Assembly: GCF_000003195.3 (NCBI RefSeq)
Contig: NC_012878.2
Coordinates: forward strand, 13,075,104-13,139,103
Source: Sorghum bicolor
Lineage: Eukaryota > Streptophyta > Magnoliopsida > Poales > Poaceae
Reading direction: 5' to 3'
Length of the DNA stretch: 64,000 nucleotides
Part shown: piece by piece, positions 11,986 through 23,520 of the stretch
How the letters are laid out: the number at the start of each line of letters is the position of its first letter
How positions within the stretch are numbered: the first letter of the stretch is position 1
Translations under genes and position numbers: made by a program
Notes under the pieces: generated by a model
What the model was told of the DNA's origin: nothing
Seen by the model: only the letters and a program-made list of their open reading frames with translations
The model's database searches: none

Positions 11986-12713
11986 TGTTGGTGCAAAACT
12001 TGATCTGCAAACACAAAGGGCTAATACCCGATTCAAACGTTAAGGCGTGCCAGCCGATTTGACCTTACAATCGACAAAGGTGGTAACTCGACCACTTTGG
12101 TCCTGACAACAGCGATACGCCCGGATGCCACGGCCAAGAGGTGATCACGCGGAACTTGAGAACACATCGAGTTTGACTCGACGAATTCCTAAGAACTCGT
12201 AGTAAAAAGAAAATATGATGAAGTCGTCGAAAAAGTAGATGCTAGAATATGAGTAAAAACTTGTGTTTGATTGATTGATTGATTTTTCATTACATTGCCC
12301 TAGGGTCTACATTTATACCCTATCCAAAGAGTTACAACCAGACACGACTAGGACTCAAATTCCAAATTAAACGGAAACAGTATACAAAACGAATTCTAAT
12401 AACTAAGGAAAACATTAAACCACCCTCCGTAGCCGATCAGGACACCACCGTGAATCAATCAGCAACCTCCGCGCTTGCCTTCAGAGTCATCGACAGATTA
12501 CCCGTTTACAGTTATTGGCAAATACCGGCACTGGTCATCGGCATGAATACGTCACCACTTCTGGACTTAGTCATATCCGGTTGTTTCCAATCGGCACCAT
12601 TCCTTCATCAGCAACTCCCCTGTAGACTAGCCACCATCGCCCAATCTGCCGATCTACACTTCATTAACTCCAGGTGTGTATCCAAAGATACGTGTCCAGA
12701 AACGGTGTCAACA
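11986..12713 (-). repeat. 3' LTR of E2 (728 bp)
   Basis: It runs from TGTTGGTGCAAAA to GGTGTCAACA on the plus strand. It matches 23521-24247 along its whole length with about 28 differences. A TATA-like ATTTATA (minus-strand TATAAAT) is at 12311-12317. Confidence 0.92.
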
Positions 12714-13262
12714 CATGCCCCCAATTTCAGAGTATAAAATCATTAATGCTCCGAAATTCTCCTCAGTAATGACACTTTTCCGCAATTACTCCCCTTGACT
12801 GGCAATTAATTACCAAATCTAAACAACCTCAACCCGATTTTTCCTATAGATTCCTCGAATTCCTCAACTTTCCAAACTGAATCCCTCCGAAATATGCTCA
12901 TCGGCAATATTACCGTTAGAGAGAACTGCCGATGGACCGACCAAGCGATCTTGCACAGTAAGATATCTTCACCGCTCGCTGTCAATTCACCTGCACAATC
13001 CCTTGATTGTCATGCGAATAGTTACCATATCCACCTGAACACCCTCGGATTTCACGAATGCGGCAAAGAGATAAGTCAGATTTGCCCCTACCCATTTTGT
13101 CCTATAAATACTTCCTTCTCCGGTACTCCTTCTCCATCTTGTCATTCTACAACCCCATATCCACTTTCCTGGCGGCGGCATCGCTTGAGAACTCTGAGAA
13201 CTTCAACAAGGATCTCCTCCAACAACCCTCAAAGCCTTCGATTTCTCCTTCCTCAAGAAGAA
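12714..13262 (+). other. E2 leader of the antisense gene (3' non-coding of gag-pol)
   Basis: No coding region is supported on the minus strand. On the plus strand this is the putative promoter and 5' leader of the PMD gene, with a TATA box at 13103-13110 and a pyrimidine-rich stretch of about 150 bases before the ATG at 13263. Confidence 0.55.
13103..13110 (+). promoter_or_regulatory. TATA box for the antisense PMD gene
   Basis: The plus strand reads CCTATAAATACTTCC, the classic plant TATA sequence, 153 bases before the ATG at 13263. It is separate from the LTR promoter and points the opposite way, which supports independent transcription of the antisense gene. Confidence 0.65.
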
Positions 13263-16200
13263 ATGGCCATCAACTTCATCGTCCCCGAGGTCAGTTCATC
13301 ATCCCTCTCCTTTTGTTGTACTCCTGTTCATCTGCAATTATTTTACTGAGTACTTTTTTCCTCTTTATTTTTGTTTCTTCTCTATTTCTCCATCTTCAAA
13401 CCCATTAGGAATTGGCCGATAAGATCGTAATCCCTACCGATCAACCCCACTTCCAATACCTTGGTCCATTGGGAAACCCAGATCCCACCGATCTGATAAA
13501 CGTAGAGACAAACAGGATCCCTTTTAGAGCCGAGAACTTTTCCTTAGATCTGTGGAAAGATGCTTTTCGTTCTTAGCCCAGTCCTACCAAGGGATGGTGA
13601 GCGGAAATTAGACCAGTGCATCAGATTGTCTCTTGCCGATATGGAGAGAAACGAGTCACTACTGATAGCTGCATCGTATTTTTGGTCAGACACGCTCAAT
13701 GCTTTTGTATTCGGTCACGGCCCTGCTTCACCCACTCTTGCCGATGTACTCATGCTCATCGGCTTAGATATATCCACTGCCGATAGCAGTCACCTGTTTG
13801 ACACCAAGCCCAGTTCTAAAGTGGAAACTCGCGCTATCGGCGGTTGGTCTGGATATATTCAGAAACACCAAAAGACAGGATCTATCGGGGAGAGAGAGCA
13901 GGCAATTTTCCTGAACATGTGGTTGGATAAGTTTGTGTTCTGTGGCCGATCGGCAGGACCGACCTCTGTCTATTTATCGGCAGCAGAGAAACTAGCCCAT
14001 GGCGGCCGATTTCCTCTTGGCCGATACTTGCTCGGTGTCGTTTATCACCTTCTCAATCAGGTATCCAAAAAACTCCTGCTAGGCCAATCCATCGGCAACT
14101 TAGTGGGACCCTAGTGGTTCATCAACATGTGGCTTAGTGTCCACATGCATAAGCGCCTTGGATTTAACCTCTTTGCACAGCGCTTCCCTAGAGATATAGC
14201 TGAAGATCATGAGTTGGATGAAGAAGAATCGGCAACTCATTCCCCTCTAAACTATGGTGAAGCTGCCATAGTCTTGCCTGGCACTGGAGGCAATGAAGAT
14301 CAGGTTAGCTGATTCTTTCAGACTCTTTATGAGGGTCTGACCAGAGAGCAGCGAGCATGGATGCCTTATGAGGATCCAGACACCAGATTCCCACTCACTT
14401 TCCACCCCTTTGACAATGCTCTCAACAAGGACCACGATCTGATGATGGCAATCATCACTCCGAGAGCCATACCAGTAAACATCTTTGGTAGCGGGAAAGC
14501 TTCCAATCTGACTTATGAGTTCTATAACCCATCGGCATTAGCTCGTCAACTAGCCTTTGGACAACTGCCGATTGCACTCTGTTACGCCGATGTGGTGAAA
14601 CCAAGGGAAACCATAACTAGCGGTCTCGAGTGGATCAGAATAGCTCAACTTCCACCAAGTGCCGATACAGATGTCGATCTATCGGCTTGGATCCCGGCTC
14701 TCTTCATTACCCAAGCATACAAACAGTGGTGGGAGGAGTGGAAGGAACACCTGTTCTGCAGATCGGCCCTCACATACCGCGACATGATCGACCCCAAGTA
14801 CAAAATCCCCGAGAACACTGTAAGTTTTCAACCGATGCTTCAATCTTCTTATATTACTTTTATTTTCATCGGTAACTTACTTCCTCTCTTTTTAATCAGG
14901 TCGATGATACACCACCGACAGTCAGTAGAAGTGGAAGGCCAATCGAACTCCTTCCATTGGGCCCGATCTCACTAATCGGTAACAATGCGCCAAGCTTGGC
15001 GGCTCTAATGCACCGGGGTGTGCGCTTCAAGAAAATTACGACCAGGCGAACAAAGACATCTCGATCGGTAGCCGCTACTGCTTTGGCACAAGCTTTCAAG
15101 GTAAACTCTTGACTTCTTCAACTTATACCGATTCCATTCCATACTTACACAACTTTTTCAGGATACATTTGCTGCTAACGGAACTTCATCGGTAATTTTC
15201 ACTATCTTAACCAATATTTCATCAGCACTTTGTTACCCTTATACTTATGAAATTTTTATCGTTGTATCAGCAAACTGGCAAATTGGCGAAGACCAGAAGT
15301 GCCAAGACGACTGCCGATGCCCCCCAGTCCAGCCAAGTAAAGAGAAAGGGTCCTAAGAGTACCAAGTCACAAGCAAAGCGTCAGAGGACAATATCACCTC
15401 CTCCCCCTCCTCCAAGGTCACCGATTCACGTGGAATCATCTCCTTCTTCACCAGAGGCTCAGACGCAGCAAGCACCATCTCCACCTCAGCCACAAGAGGT
15501 ACCTTAGCCAGAAGAAATATCAGCCGATATACCTGAGCAGACCGCCGATCCAGCAGGTTTAATCATAGCATCGGTAGTCTCCTCGATTCAGACAAGCATT
15601 GCACCCCCTCAAGGTAAAGTACCACCTATGAAATCATTGCGATGGACTTATCTTCCCATTTAATAATTATTCTTGTTAATTTCTCCTAGCTGACATTGTC
15701 TCATCGGCAACTCCGGCCGATCAACCTGTGGTACCATCGGCCTCAATTAGCCAGAGGCGAGAGATATCCCTGAAACAAGTAAGCTACTCGATTATCATCC
15801 TTTATCTTATTAATATTTCATCATCAAATAACCTATCTCCTTTTCTTTTTTAGGAACAAGATTCTCCCGACAGCCTGTTTTCCTTTGCCATCAAAATTTC
15901 CGATGATGAAGGCGAGGAAGCAAGCTCTTCTCAAGCAATCGGTGTTTCATCGGCAGAGATTAGAGCAAAGCTGGAGGATTTGCTGGCCTTGCTTCATTAG
16001 GATACAGCCCAACTGGTTGATGATGCCGATCCAGCCAAGGCTCTGTTCAAAGCTCTGAGAGGCCAAATTCCTACTGATGCCGAGGAGATCCTTTTCAAAG
16101 CTGCACATTTGGAGAGTCGACAGCTCCAATACCAAAAGGCCACTCAGCGCCTTGCCGATAGAGCCGCTCATGCCCAGCTTTCTGAGGAGGTAATGAAAGT

Positions 16201-16528
16201 AAAGCACCTTGCCGATGAAAAACACAAGAGCATCGGCATTCTGAAATCCTCAGGAGATGTGCTGAAACAAAAGATCTCTGACCTATCGGCAGAGCTTAAA
16301 CAAGTAGAAGAAGCTCTGTCCCAAGCTCAACAGGAAGAAAGTCAGCTGCCCGAGACGATCAAAACCCTTGAACAAGAGTGAAACGCCCAAGCTCGCAAGG
16401 CACTGCAGATGAAGAAGAAGCTAAAGCCAGTGGAGGGCTCTGCTGATGAAGACATGAAGGAGATAGAAGTAGCCGATCAGATTTGTCTGCGCGCCATATC
16501 GGCGATCCAAGCTCTGCTAAACGTATGA
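13263..16528 (+). pseudogene. Antisense plant-mobile-domain plus coiled-coil gene of E2, seven exons, decayed
   Basis: Exons as read: 13263-13289, 13409-14819, 14900-15100, 15162-15191, 15271-15613, 15690-15778 and 15854-16528. All six introns (119, 80, 61, 79, 76 and 75 bp) are GT-AG. Intron phases 0,0,0,0,1,0 keep one frame from exon 2 to the TGA at 16526-16528. Exon 2 encodes a domain resembling the plant mobile domain (PMD, aminotransferase-like): LIAASYFWSDTLNAF, HGPASPTLADVLMLIGLD, and a Trp-rich end QWWEEWKEHLF. Exons 5-7 encode a Lys/Pro/Ser-rich linker and a long Glu/Gln/Lys-rich coiled coil. Damage: TAG at 13574 with a frame change just after, TAG 14112, TGA 14310, TAG 15505, TAG 15998 and TGA 16379. 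Antisense PMD ORFs are known in some Tat elements. The role is unknown. It ends 158 bases from the convergent integrase stop. Confidence 0.8.
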
Positions 16529-16686
16529 ACTCTTCATCGGCGACGTGTTTTGCTCTTTTCTTTTAAAAACTCCTGATTATTTTGGTCTAGCCGATAGGAC
16601 TGTTATTGGCATCTTTTAAAACATCGTATCCAGTTCGAGATATATTTCAATCCAGCTGATAGGAGTGTTATCGGCACTTGAACTTT
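16529..16686. other. Convergent 3' ends of the antisense gene and integrase
   Basis: Short AT-rich gap between the stop of the plus-strand PMD gene and the stop of the minus-strand integrase ORF. It contains three GCCGAT/ATCGGC words or near copies. No terminator or poly(A) signal could be called with confidence. Confidence 0.5.
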
Positions 16687-18005
16687 TTATGCATCGACCC
16701 ATATGCTTGGGTAATATTTCTTCAAATATTTTCCATTCAATGCTCTGGGAAATTCAACTCCTTCGAGAGTTTCTAGAATGTAGGCACCAGGAGCAGACCG
16801 GCTTATCCGGTAAGGACCTTCCCAATTGGGAGACCACGTGCCAAACTTTGAACTTTTAGTCCCAATCGACAATATCAGCTTCCATACCAAATCACCATCG
16901 GTAAACTCCTTAGCCTTTACCTTTTTATCATACCACCTGGCAACTCTCTTTTTATTTTCCTCTATACTTTTCAAAGCCTTCAGCCGATGCCCTGCTAAAT
17001 CATCTAACTCGTCTTTCATTAAAGTAGCATAGTCATCGAAAGCCAGCTGATCTTGGAAAGATAGTCGCCTAGACCCATTCTTAATCTCCCATGGCAGTAC
17101 TGCATCGTGCCCGAATACCAAATGATAAGGTGAAACTTTTGTCGACCCATGACAAGCCATCCGATATGACCATAAAGCTTCATTCAATAATGTATGCCAC
17201 CTCCTAGGATTTTCTTCAATCTTTCGTTTGATGAGTTTAATAATTCCTTTGTTAGATGCCTCGGCCTGCCCATTAGCTTGAGCATAATAAGGAGAAGAAT
17301 TCAACACTTTAATTCCCATACCGATTGCGAATTCATCAAACTCTCCCGACGTAAACATAGTACCCTGGTCGGTAGTAATTGTTTGAGGAATACCAAATCG
17401 GTAGATAATATGTTCTTTCACAAAATCAATCATATTGGCCGATGTAACTTTCTTCAAAGGAACAACTTCAACCGACTTAGTGAAATAATCAGTGGCAACT
17501 AAGATGAACTTATACTCTTTGCTTGATGGTGGGTAAATCTGGCCGATCAGATCGATAGCCCATCCCGGAACGGCCAAGGTTTAATAATGGGATTCATGGC
17601 CGATGCGGGTGCTCTTCGAATATTGCCAAACTTCTGACATCCTTGACATCCTTTGAAATACTTAAAACAATCTTCAAGTATAGTTGGCCAATAATACCTA
17701 TTTCTCCTGATCATCCATTTCATCTTAAAAGCCGACTGATGTGCTCCACACACTCCTTCATGGATCTCTACCATCAAACTTCTAGCTTCATCATTACCTA
17801 AACACTTGAGAAGAACTCCATCGATTGTTCGATAATAAAGCTCATCCTCGAGGAGCACATATTTGGTAGCTTGAAACCGGACACGCCTCTCAACCTTCTT
17901 AGATGGATCCTTTAAATAATCCATAATCTCTTTTCTCCAATCATCGGTACTGATTGCCGATAACGTACTCAATATGGACTGATATCCCGATGCATGCTGA
18001 GCCAA
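16687..18005 (-). pseudogene. E2 integrase (zinc-binding region plus catalytic core), frameshifted
   Basis: The upstream frame (18005-17547) carries the zinc-binding region, ending in the cysteine pair of GCQGCQKFGNIRRAP. The catalytic core is in a second frame, 17577-16687, with D in GWAIDLIG, D in TITTDQGT and E in NGQAEASNK. In the 296-residue ORF these are D9, D70 and E106, an exact D-D-35-E spacing. The two frames join at about 17555-17580, consistent with one missing base. The C-terminus holds the GPY-like segment NWEGPYRI; no chromodomain is seen. It ends convergently with the antisense gene. Confidence 0.88.
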
Positions 18006-18047
18006 CCGATTAGCCTCCTCATTACGTAATCGAGGAACATGCTCTAA

Positions 18048-18359
18048 TCAAAAATCTTTGAATTCCCTTAACAATTGTATACTCTTTTCGTAATAAGTTA
18101 TCAGGACTTCGCTTCGGCATTCATAACTTCCAGCCAATTGATTTATAACCAGCATAGAATCCCCAAAGATTTCAACAGCATCAGCATGAACTTCTTTTAA
18201 CAATTCCAACCCCTTGATCAAAGCTTGATACTCGGCTTGATTATTCGTTGACGTGGCAACAGTCGGCAAAGAGAACTCATATTTCCTTCCCCGAGGAGAA
18301 ATTAACACTATGCCGATTCCTGCCCCCCGGTCACACGAGGATCCATCAAAGAAGAGTGT
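18048..18359 (-). pseudogene. E2 second (archaeal-type) RNase H
   Basis: After the stop at 18360 the frame continues with the start of an RNase H (FFDGSSCDRGAGIGIVLISP, first catalytic Asp). STNNQAEYQALIKGLELL (Glu) and IFGDSMLVINQLAG (Asp) follow, ending at a stop before integrase. This is the extra RNase H that marks the Tat lineage. It is split from RT only by nonsense codons. Confidence 0.8.
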
Positions 18360-19889
18360 TCAACGCACAATTTCCAAAGTCTCCACTACACCGCGATGTT
18401 GAGTCACAAAATCGGCCATAATTTGCCCTTTAACCGCTTTAGCCGATTCGTAACGTAGATCAAATTCCGACAGTTCCAATATCCACTTACCGATTCTACC
18501 ACTCATAATCGGCATAGATAGCATATATCGGACCACATCATCTTTGCGTATAACAGTGTATTCGGCCGATAGCAAATAGTGCCTCAACTTAGTGCAAGAA
18601 AAATATAGGCATAAACATAATTTTTCAATGGCCGAATACCTGGTCTCAGCATCAATCAATCTTCTACTTAAATAGTAAATGACACGCTCCTTCCCTTCAA
18701 ATTCTTGAATCAAAGCTGAACCGATGACCATCCCATCGGTAGACAAATATAATCTGAAGGGCTTTCCTTGCTGAGGTGGAATCAAAACTGGAGGATTTGT
18801 CAAATAATTCTTGATTTCATCTAAGGCCAATTGTTGCTCTTCTCCCCATATAAACTCTTGATCGGCTTTTAATCTGAGCAAGGGACTAAAAGCACGAATT
18901 TTACCAGATAAATTGGAAATAAACCGCCTGATAAAATTTATTTTGCCGATCAGAGATTGGAGCTCAGTTTTGTTGGTAGGAGCAACTATTTTGTTAATGG
19001 CATCGATAGATCTTCTGCTAATTTCAATTCCCCTTTGATGCACCATGAAACCAAGAAACTGTCCTGCCGATACACCAAATGAACACTTGTTAGGGTTCAT
19101 CTTTAAACCATGTTTTCTCGTGCACTCCAACACTTTTCGCAGATCGGCAAGATGCTTTGCGAAATCCCCAGACTTAACCACCACATCATCAATGTAAATT
19201 TCTACCAGCTTGCCGATGAACTCATGAAAGATAAAATTCATAGCCCTTTGATAGGTAGCACCAGCATTTTTCAAACCAAAGGTCATGACTATCCATTCAA
19301 ATGCAGTCTTTGGAATATCTTCCTCAGCCATGAATATCTGATTATATCCTGCATTGCCATCCACAAAGCTTATGATCCGATGCCCAGCTGCAGCATCAAC
19401 TAGTAAATCGGCGACTGGCATCGGGTAACCATCCATCGGCGTAGCTTTGTTAAGATTCCTGAAATCAATGCAGACTCGAAGCTTCCCATTTTTCTTGTAA
19501 ACTAGAATGACATTGGAAATCCACTCGGCATACCGACACTGCCGAATAAATTTAGTTTCAATAAGTTTGGTTATTTTGGCCTTAATATCAGGAAGAATAT
19601 TAGGATTACATCGGCGAGCTGGCTGCTGATGTGGCCGAAATCCAGATTTGATGGGTAACCGATGTTCAACAATTGATCGGTCTAAACCAGGCATCTCAGT
19701 ATAATCCCAAGCAAAGCAATCTTTATATTCCTTTAACAAATCAGTTAATTGTTGCTTACACTCAGAATCTAACTTAGCACTAATAAAAGTAGGTCTAGGC
19801 TTATCTCCATTACCTATATCTACCTCTACTAAATCATCGGCCGATGTGAACCCCTGGCCTAACTTTCCATCATCGGCGAACCTATCCAT
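18360..19889 (-). CDS. E2 reverse transcriptase and first RNase H
   Basis: The ORF of 509 residues opens at 19889, whose ATG overlaps the protease stop as TAATG. Catalytic motif YIDDVVV has D234-D235 (plus-strand 19185-19190). Upstream motifs include LRVCIDFRNLNKATP and the palm segment VDGNAGYNQIFM; the Ty3-type RNase H (YLSRRLIDAETRYSAIEKL) follows. It is uninterrupted, unlike gag. The C-terminal end VTQHRGVVETLEIVR runs straight into the second RNase H after a stop. Confidence 0.88.
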   Translation of the reverse strand: MDRFADDGKLGQGFTSADDLVEVDIGNGDKPRPTFISAKLDSECKQQLTDLLKEYKDCFAWDYTEMPGLDRSIVEHRLPIKSGFRPHQQPARRCNPNILPDIKAKITKLIETKFIRQCRYAEWISNVILVYKKNGKLRVCIDFRNLNKATPMDGYPMPVADLLVDAAAGHRIISFVDGNAGYNQIFMAEEDIPKTAFEWIVMTFGLKNAGATYQRAMNFIFHEFIGKLVEIYIDDVVVKSGDFAKHLADLRKVLECTRKHGLKMNPNKCSFGVSAGQFLGFMVHQRGIEISRRSIDAINKIVAPTNKTELQSLIGKINFIRRFISNLSGKIRAFSPLLRLKADQEFIWGEEQQLALDEIKNYLTNPPVLIPPQQGKPFRLYLSTDGMVIGSALIQEFEGKERVIYYLSRRLIDAETRYSAIEKLCLCLYFSCTKLRHYLLSAEYTVIRKDDVVRYMLSMPIMSGRIGKWILELSEFDLRYESAKAVKGQIMADFVTQHRGVVETLEIVR

Positions 19890-20554
19890 TAGAACTCCTC
19901 ATCAGAACCGACTGCTTGGATCAGTGGAATTTCATAATCGGCAACCTTAAGGAAATCATTCTCCCAAGCTTCTCCTGCGATGCACCTGGTCCGCTCATAA
20001 GTATCTGCCTCTGCCGATGCGATGACATAAGAAGAATCTCCCGGGACAATCTCAATCTTGTCACCTACCCACTGAACCAAGCATTGGTGCATTGTTGATG
20101 GGATGCAACAATTGGCATGGATCCAATCTCTCCCAAGCAGCAGATTATAAGCACCATTTCCACTGATCACGAAGAAAGTTGTCGGCAAAGTCTTGCTGCC
20201 GATGGTCAACTCGACACATATTGCCCCCTTAACTGGAGACACATTTCCTTCAGAATCCTTTAGCATCATATCGGTCTTGGTCAAATCTTGATCTCCTTTT
20301 CCAAGCTTCCGATAGACTGCATACGGCATAATATTAATAGCAGCCCCACCATCGACTAATATCTTGGTCATCGGCTGCCCATCAACCCATCCTTTGACGA
20401 ATAGAGCCTTAAGATGCTGCCTTTCATTGTCGACAGGCTTTTCAAAGATAGCCATTATCGGATCCAGAGCCAACTGAGCTATCTGGTCGGAAAAATCCAG
20501 CTCCTCATCATCACTGGACGGTGCAAGGAACTCCATCGACAACATAAATACCAT
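19889..20554 (-). CDS. E2 aspartic protease
   Basis: The 221-residue frame has the retropepsin active site ILVDGGAAINIMPY and the later conserved block NLLLGRDWIHAN (the hydrophobic-hydrophobic-Gly motif). DGG instead of DTG is seen in other Tat elements, including E1 here. The C-terminus lies between protease and RT. It follows gag in the normal order. Confidence 0.8.
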   Translation of the reverse strand: MVFMLSMEFLAPSSDDEELDFSDQIAQLALDPIMAIFEKPVDNERQHLKALFVKGWVDGQPMTKILVDGGAAINIMPYAVYRKLGKGDQDLTKTDMMLKDSEGNVSPVKGAICVELTIGSKTLPTTFFVISGNGAYNLLLGRDWIHANCCIPSTMHQCLVQWVGDKIEIVPGDSSYVIASAEADTYERTRCIAGEAWENDFLKVADYEIPLIQAVGSDEEF

Positions 20555-20644
20555 GTTGACATCTGCCGATGGCCCTTTTCCTTTAGGATCCGGCTACTGC
20601 TGATCTTCAGACTTGCCAGAATTCTCTCTCTTGCTCAAGTCTTC

Positions 20645-23473
20645 TCATCTTTCATGCTGCAGCCTTCTTTTCTGTATCCTAGTCAATCCCTCTGGACACC
20701 ACGGAGGAAGCTGTGGCTGTCTTGCCGATGGGCGACGAGCTTCCCTTGACTCCACTCGATAGGTATTAGCATCCCTGCAAAATATGAATTCATTGGGAAC
20801 TCGTGCATCGGCCATCTCTTCAAGCTCGTCTTGGTTCCTGGGAAAATATCCGACACGGTCACCAAGTCTGTCATGCACACTGAGTCTGCCCCCCAGCCGA
20901 TCATGAACTGACGCTCTCCCCCTAATCTGCCCGTTAAATCGCCGATCATCATTCTGATACTGCCGATTAGGTCTGTCATACCGATCATAACCATTGCATT
21001 CAGGGCAATCTCTAACAGTGGGTAGTTTAATATTTTGCTCCCAGCAATGGATAAAGAACTGGCAGTTCCAGTGATCTTTATGCCGATTCCACTCCTGTCG
21101 GCGCCTCTCTTCTTCCCAACGATAATCCTCCTGTTGGCGCCGATACCGATCTTCACGTTGCTGCCAAGTCTCCCGATGCCTTCTATGAGTTATCACAATG
21201 CCAGATCGGGGAGGCCTTCCTGAGTTAGTTCCTTCCTGGATCAAACCCTTTCCTTTGGCATCGGCAGCAGTAATCAGATGCTGAGGATCCACCGATGCAC
21301 TTTTCTCAGCTGCTTCTGACGTCAAAACCTTGGTCTTTCCCTTAGCATCCAACATATTTGTTGGGAAAGGATGTTGGTCGATTTTCATTGGCTTCTGAGC
21401 TTTGGAATTATCGAACTTAATTCTCCCAGACTCTATGGCTGATTGCAGCTGTTGCCTGAAAACCTTGCACTCATTTATACTTTGAGACGTTGCATTGTGC
21501 CACTTGCAGTATTTCATCTTCATTAACTCTTCTGCCGATGGAATCACATGATTGGGTGATAGCTTGATCTGCCCTTCTTGAAGTAGAAAGTCAAATATCC
21601 TATCGGCTTTGGTGATATCGAATGTAAACTTTTCTGGTTCTTTATGCCCAAAAGGGCAAGACATCGGCTTCTTGTTCTTTACCCACTCCGCCAAACCGAT
21701 GACTGGCTCCTCATCAGAGTCTGTGCTTGCTGCCTCATCAACAAATGACACCTTTTTATTCCATGCTCTCTTGGGCTCAAAGGGTTTGATATCTTGGTCA
21801 GAAATCCTCTGTACCAAGTGACTTAGGCTCTCGAACTCCTGAGAAGTATACTTGTCTCTAATATGCGGCAACAATCCCTGGAAAGCCAAATCGGCTAGTT
21901 GCCGATCATCCAAAACCAGACTATAGCATTTATTCTTCACTTCTGGCAACCTCTACACAAAGCTTTGAACCGATTCATCATTGCGTTGTTTCAATCTGAC
22001 TAAATCGGTGATCTTCTTCTCATGGACTCCAGAAAAGAAGTATTTGTGGAATTGCTTCTCCAGATCGGCCCAAGTGATTACTGAGTTGGGAGGTAACGAT
22101 ATAAACCAAGTGAAGGCCGATCCAGACAAAGATGATGAGAATAAGCGAACCCTTAACTCATCTCTATTATCAGCTTCCCCACACTGGATAATGAACCTGT
22201 TAACGTGCTCCATAGTCGATGTATCATCCTGTCCAGAAAACTTAGTGAAATCATATGCGGAAGGATACGGTGTCCGATAAGAGTAAGTGTTGACTTTGGG
22301 TTTTATCCCAAATTAGTCTCTCATTACTTTAGCTATCTTATCGGCCCAATATGCATCGGCATCTCGCCGATGAGGTGGTTGTGGATCTGGCACCTACTGA
22401 TAAGCTTCCACGTGTCTTTGAGGTGCACGATCTGCATGGAACATTGGATTAACCATATGACCACCAATCTGCTGACCAAGATTCATCGGTTGGTTGACCA
22501 ACCCCTGATTCTGAAACCAAGGTTGGATTTGGCTTTGTTGAAACCCTACAGCCTGATGATTCTGCTGAGGTAACTGTGGAAAGACTAACTGCCCTGTCCA
22601 TCCACTGTTAGCATTCATCGGCATAGGCCCTGCCGATGACTGGTAATTGGGCATCATCATTGAATTGACATACCCTGGCTGTGTCATAAACCTCTGCTGC
22701 GTCGACATTAGATCTGCCGATGCATTAGGCATCTGAAACGTTGGAGCTTGAGAATTCCCAGCATAAGGCCTTGCAGTAGTTGTTGTGGTGTACTGGGGAC
22801 TCTCATTCATCGGCAGATTTGGAGGTGCCGATGCCATAGGAGCCTTGCCTGTTACGTTAGCCACTTGAGATGTTTCAGGAGTCTTTGCCATCATCTCTGG
22901 GGGCATACCATAACCCCACCAATTAGGAGAAACAGATCCCGACATTGTCGATGCTAATAGATCTGTGGCAAGCTTGATTTGCCCGTCTGATGCTGACGGA
23001 CTGGTCGTCATCGGCGTAGATTGCGCATTAGTGAGCCCTAATGTGCTTGGAGGAGAAGTAGCTTCTGTACCCACGACGGCAGTAGTAGCCGATGGAGCTG
23101 TAACCAATGATGACCCTGGCTGATGATAGGTGGGACCCACATAATTTGGTGGCAATTGCCCTTCCTTGAAAGTTCTAGCCACCGTATTGAAAACCATGTT
23201 GGACAGTACACCAGCTTGATTGATCAAGGCACGATTAATAGCACTGTCAACCATGTCTTGAAGTTTACCAGGATTGGCTTCAAAAGTTATCTACCGAGGT
23301 GCCGGCAATGCTTCCTTTTGGATCACCTCGCCACTCCTGTTGATGCTGAAGGATTTCAAGCATTGCTGCTTGTATTCTTCTATGGCTTTTGCCATGCCTT
23401 GCTTTTGCTCATCTCTGAGATTGGCTTCCGTCACGGGGATAACATTCTCCAAGTCAAAATCAGTGTTCGACAT
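20645..23473 (-). pseudogene. E2 gag, broken by several stops
   Basis: The ATG at 23473 (MSNTDFDLENVIPV) lies just after the primer site. The frame hits a TAG near 23291, continues as a Gln/Pro/Thr-rich region (23254-22394), stops again near 22391 and 22310, and resumes as the retrotransposon gag domain around 22213-21953 (FTWFISLPPNSVITWADL). After a TAG near 21950 comes the C-terminal part 21949-20645 with a Cys/His-containing segment (CKWHNATSQSINEC) and an Arg/Asp-rich tail containing CPECNGYDRYDR. At least four in-frame stops make it non-functional. Confidence 0.85.
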
Positions 23474-23495
23474 GTTGATCTTGATCTTGAATCTG

Positions 23496-23513
23496 GTCCC
23501 ACCAGGCGTGCCA
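23496..23513 (-). other. Primer-binding site of E2
   Basis: Seven bases inside the 5' LTR the minus strand reads TGGCACGCCTGGTGGGAC, starting with TGG as expected for a tRNA 3' CCA complement. The gag start codon follows about 20 bases later. The tRNA was not identified. Confidence 0.6.
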
Positions 23514-23520
23514 AAAGATG

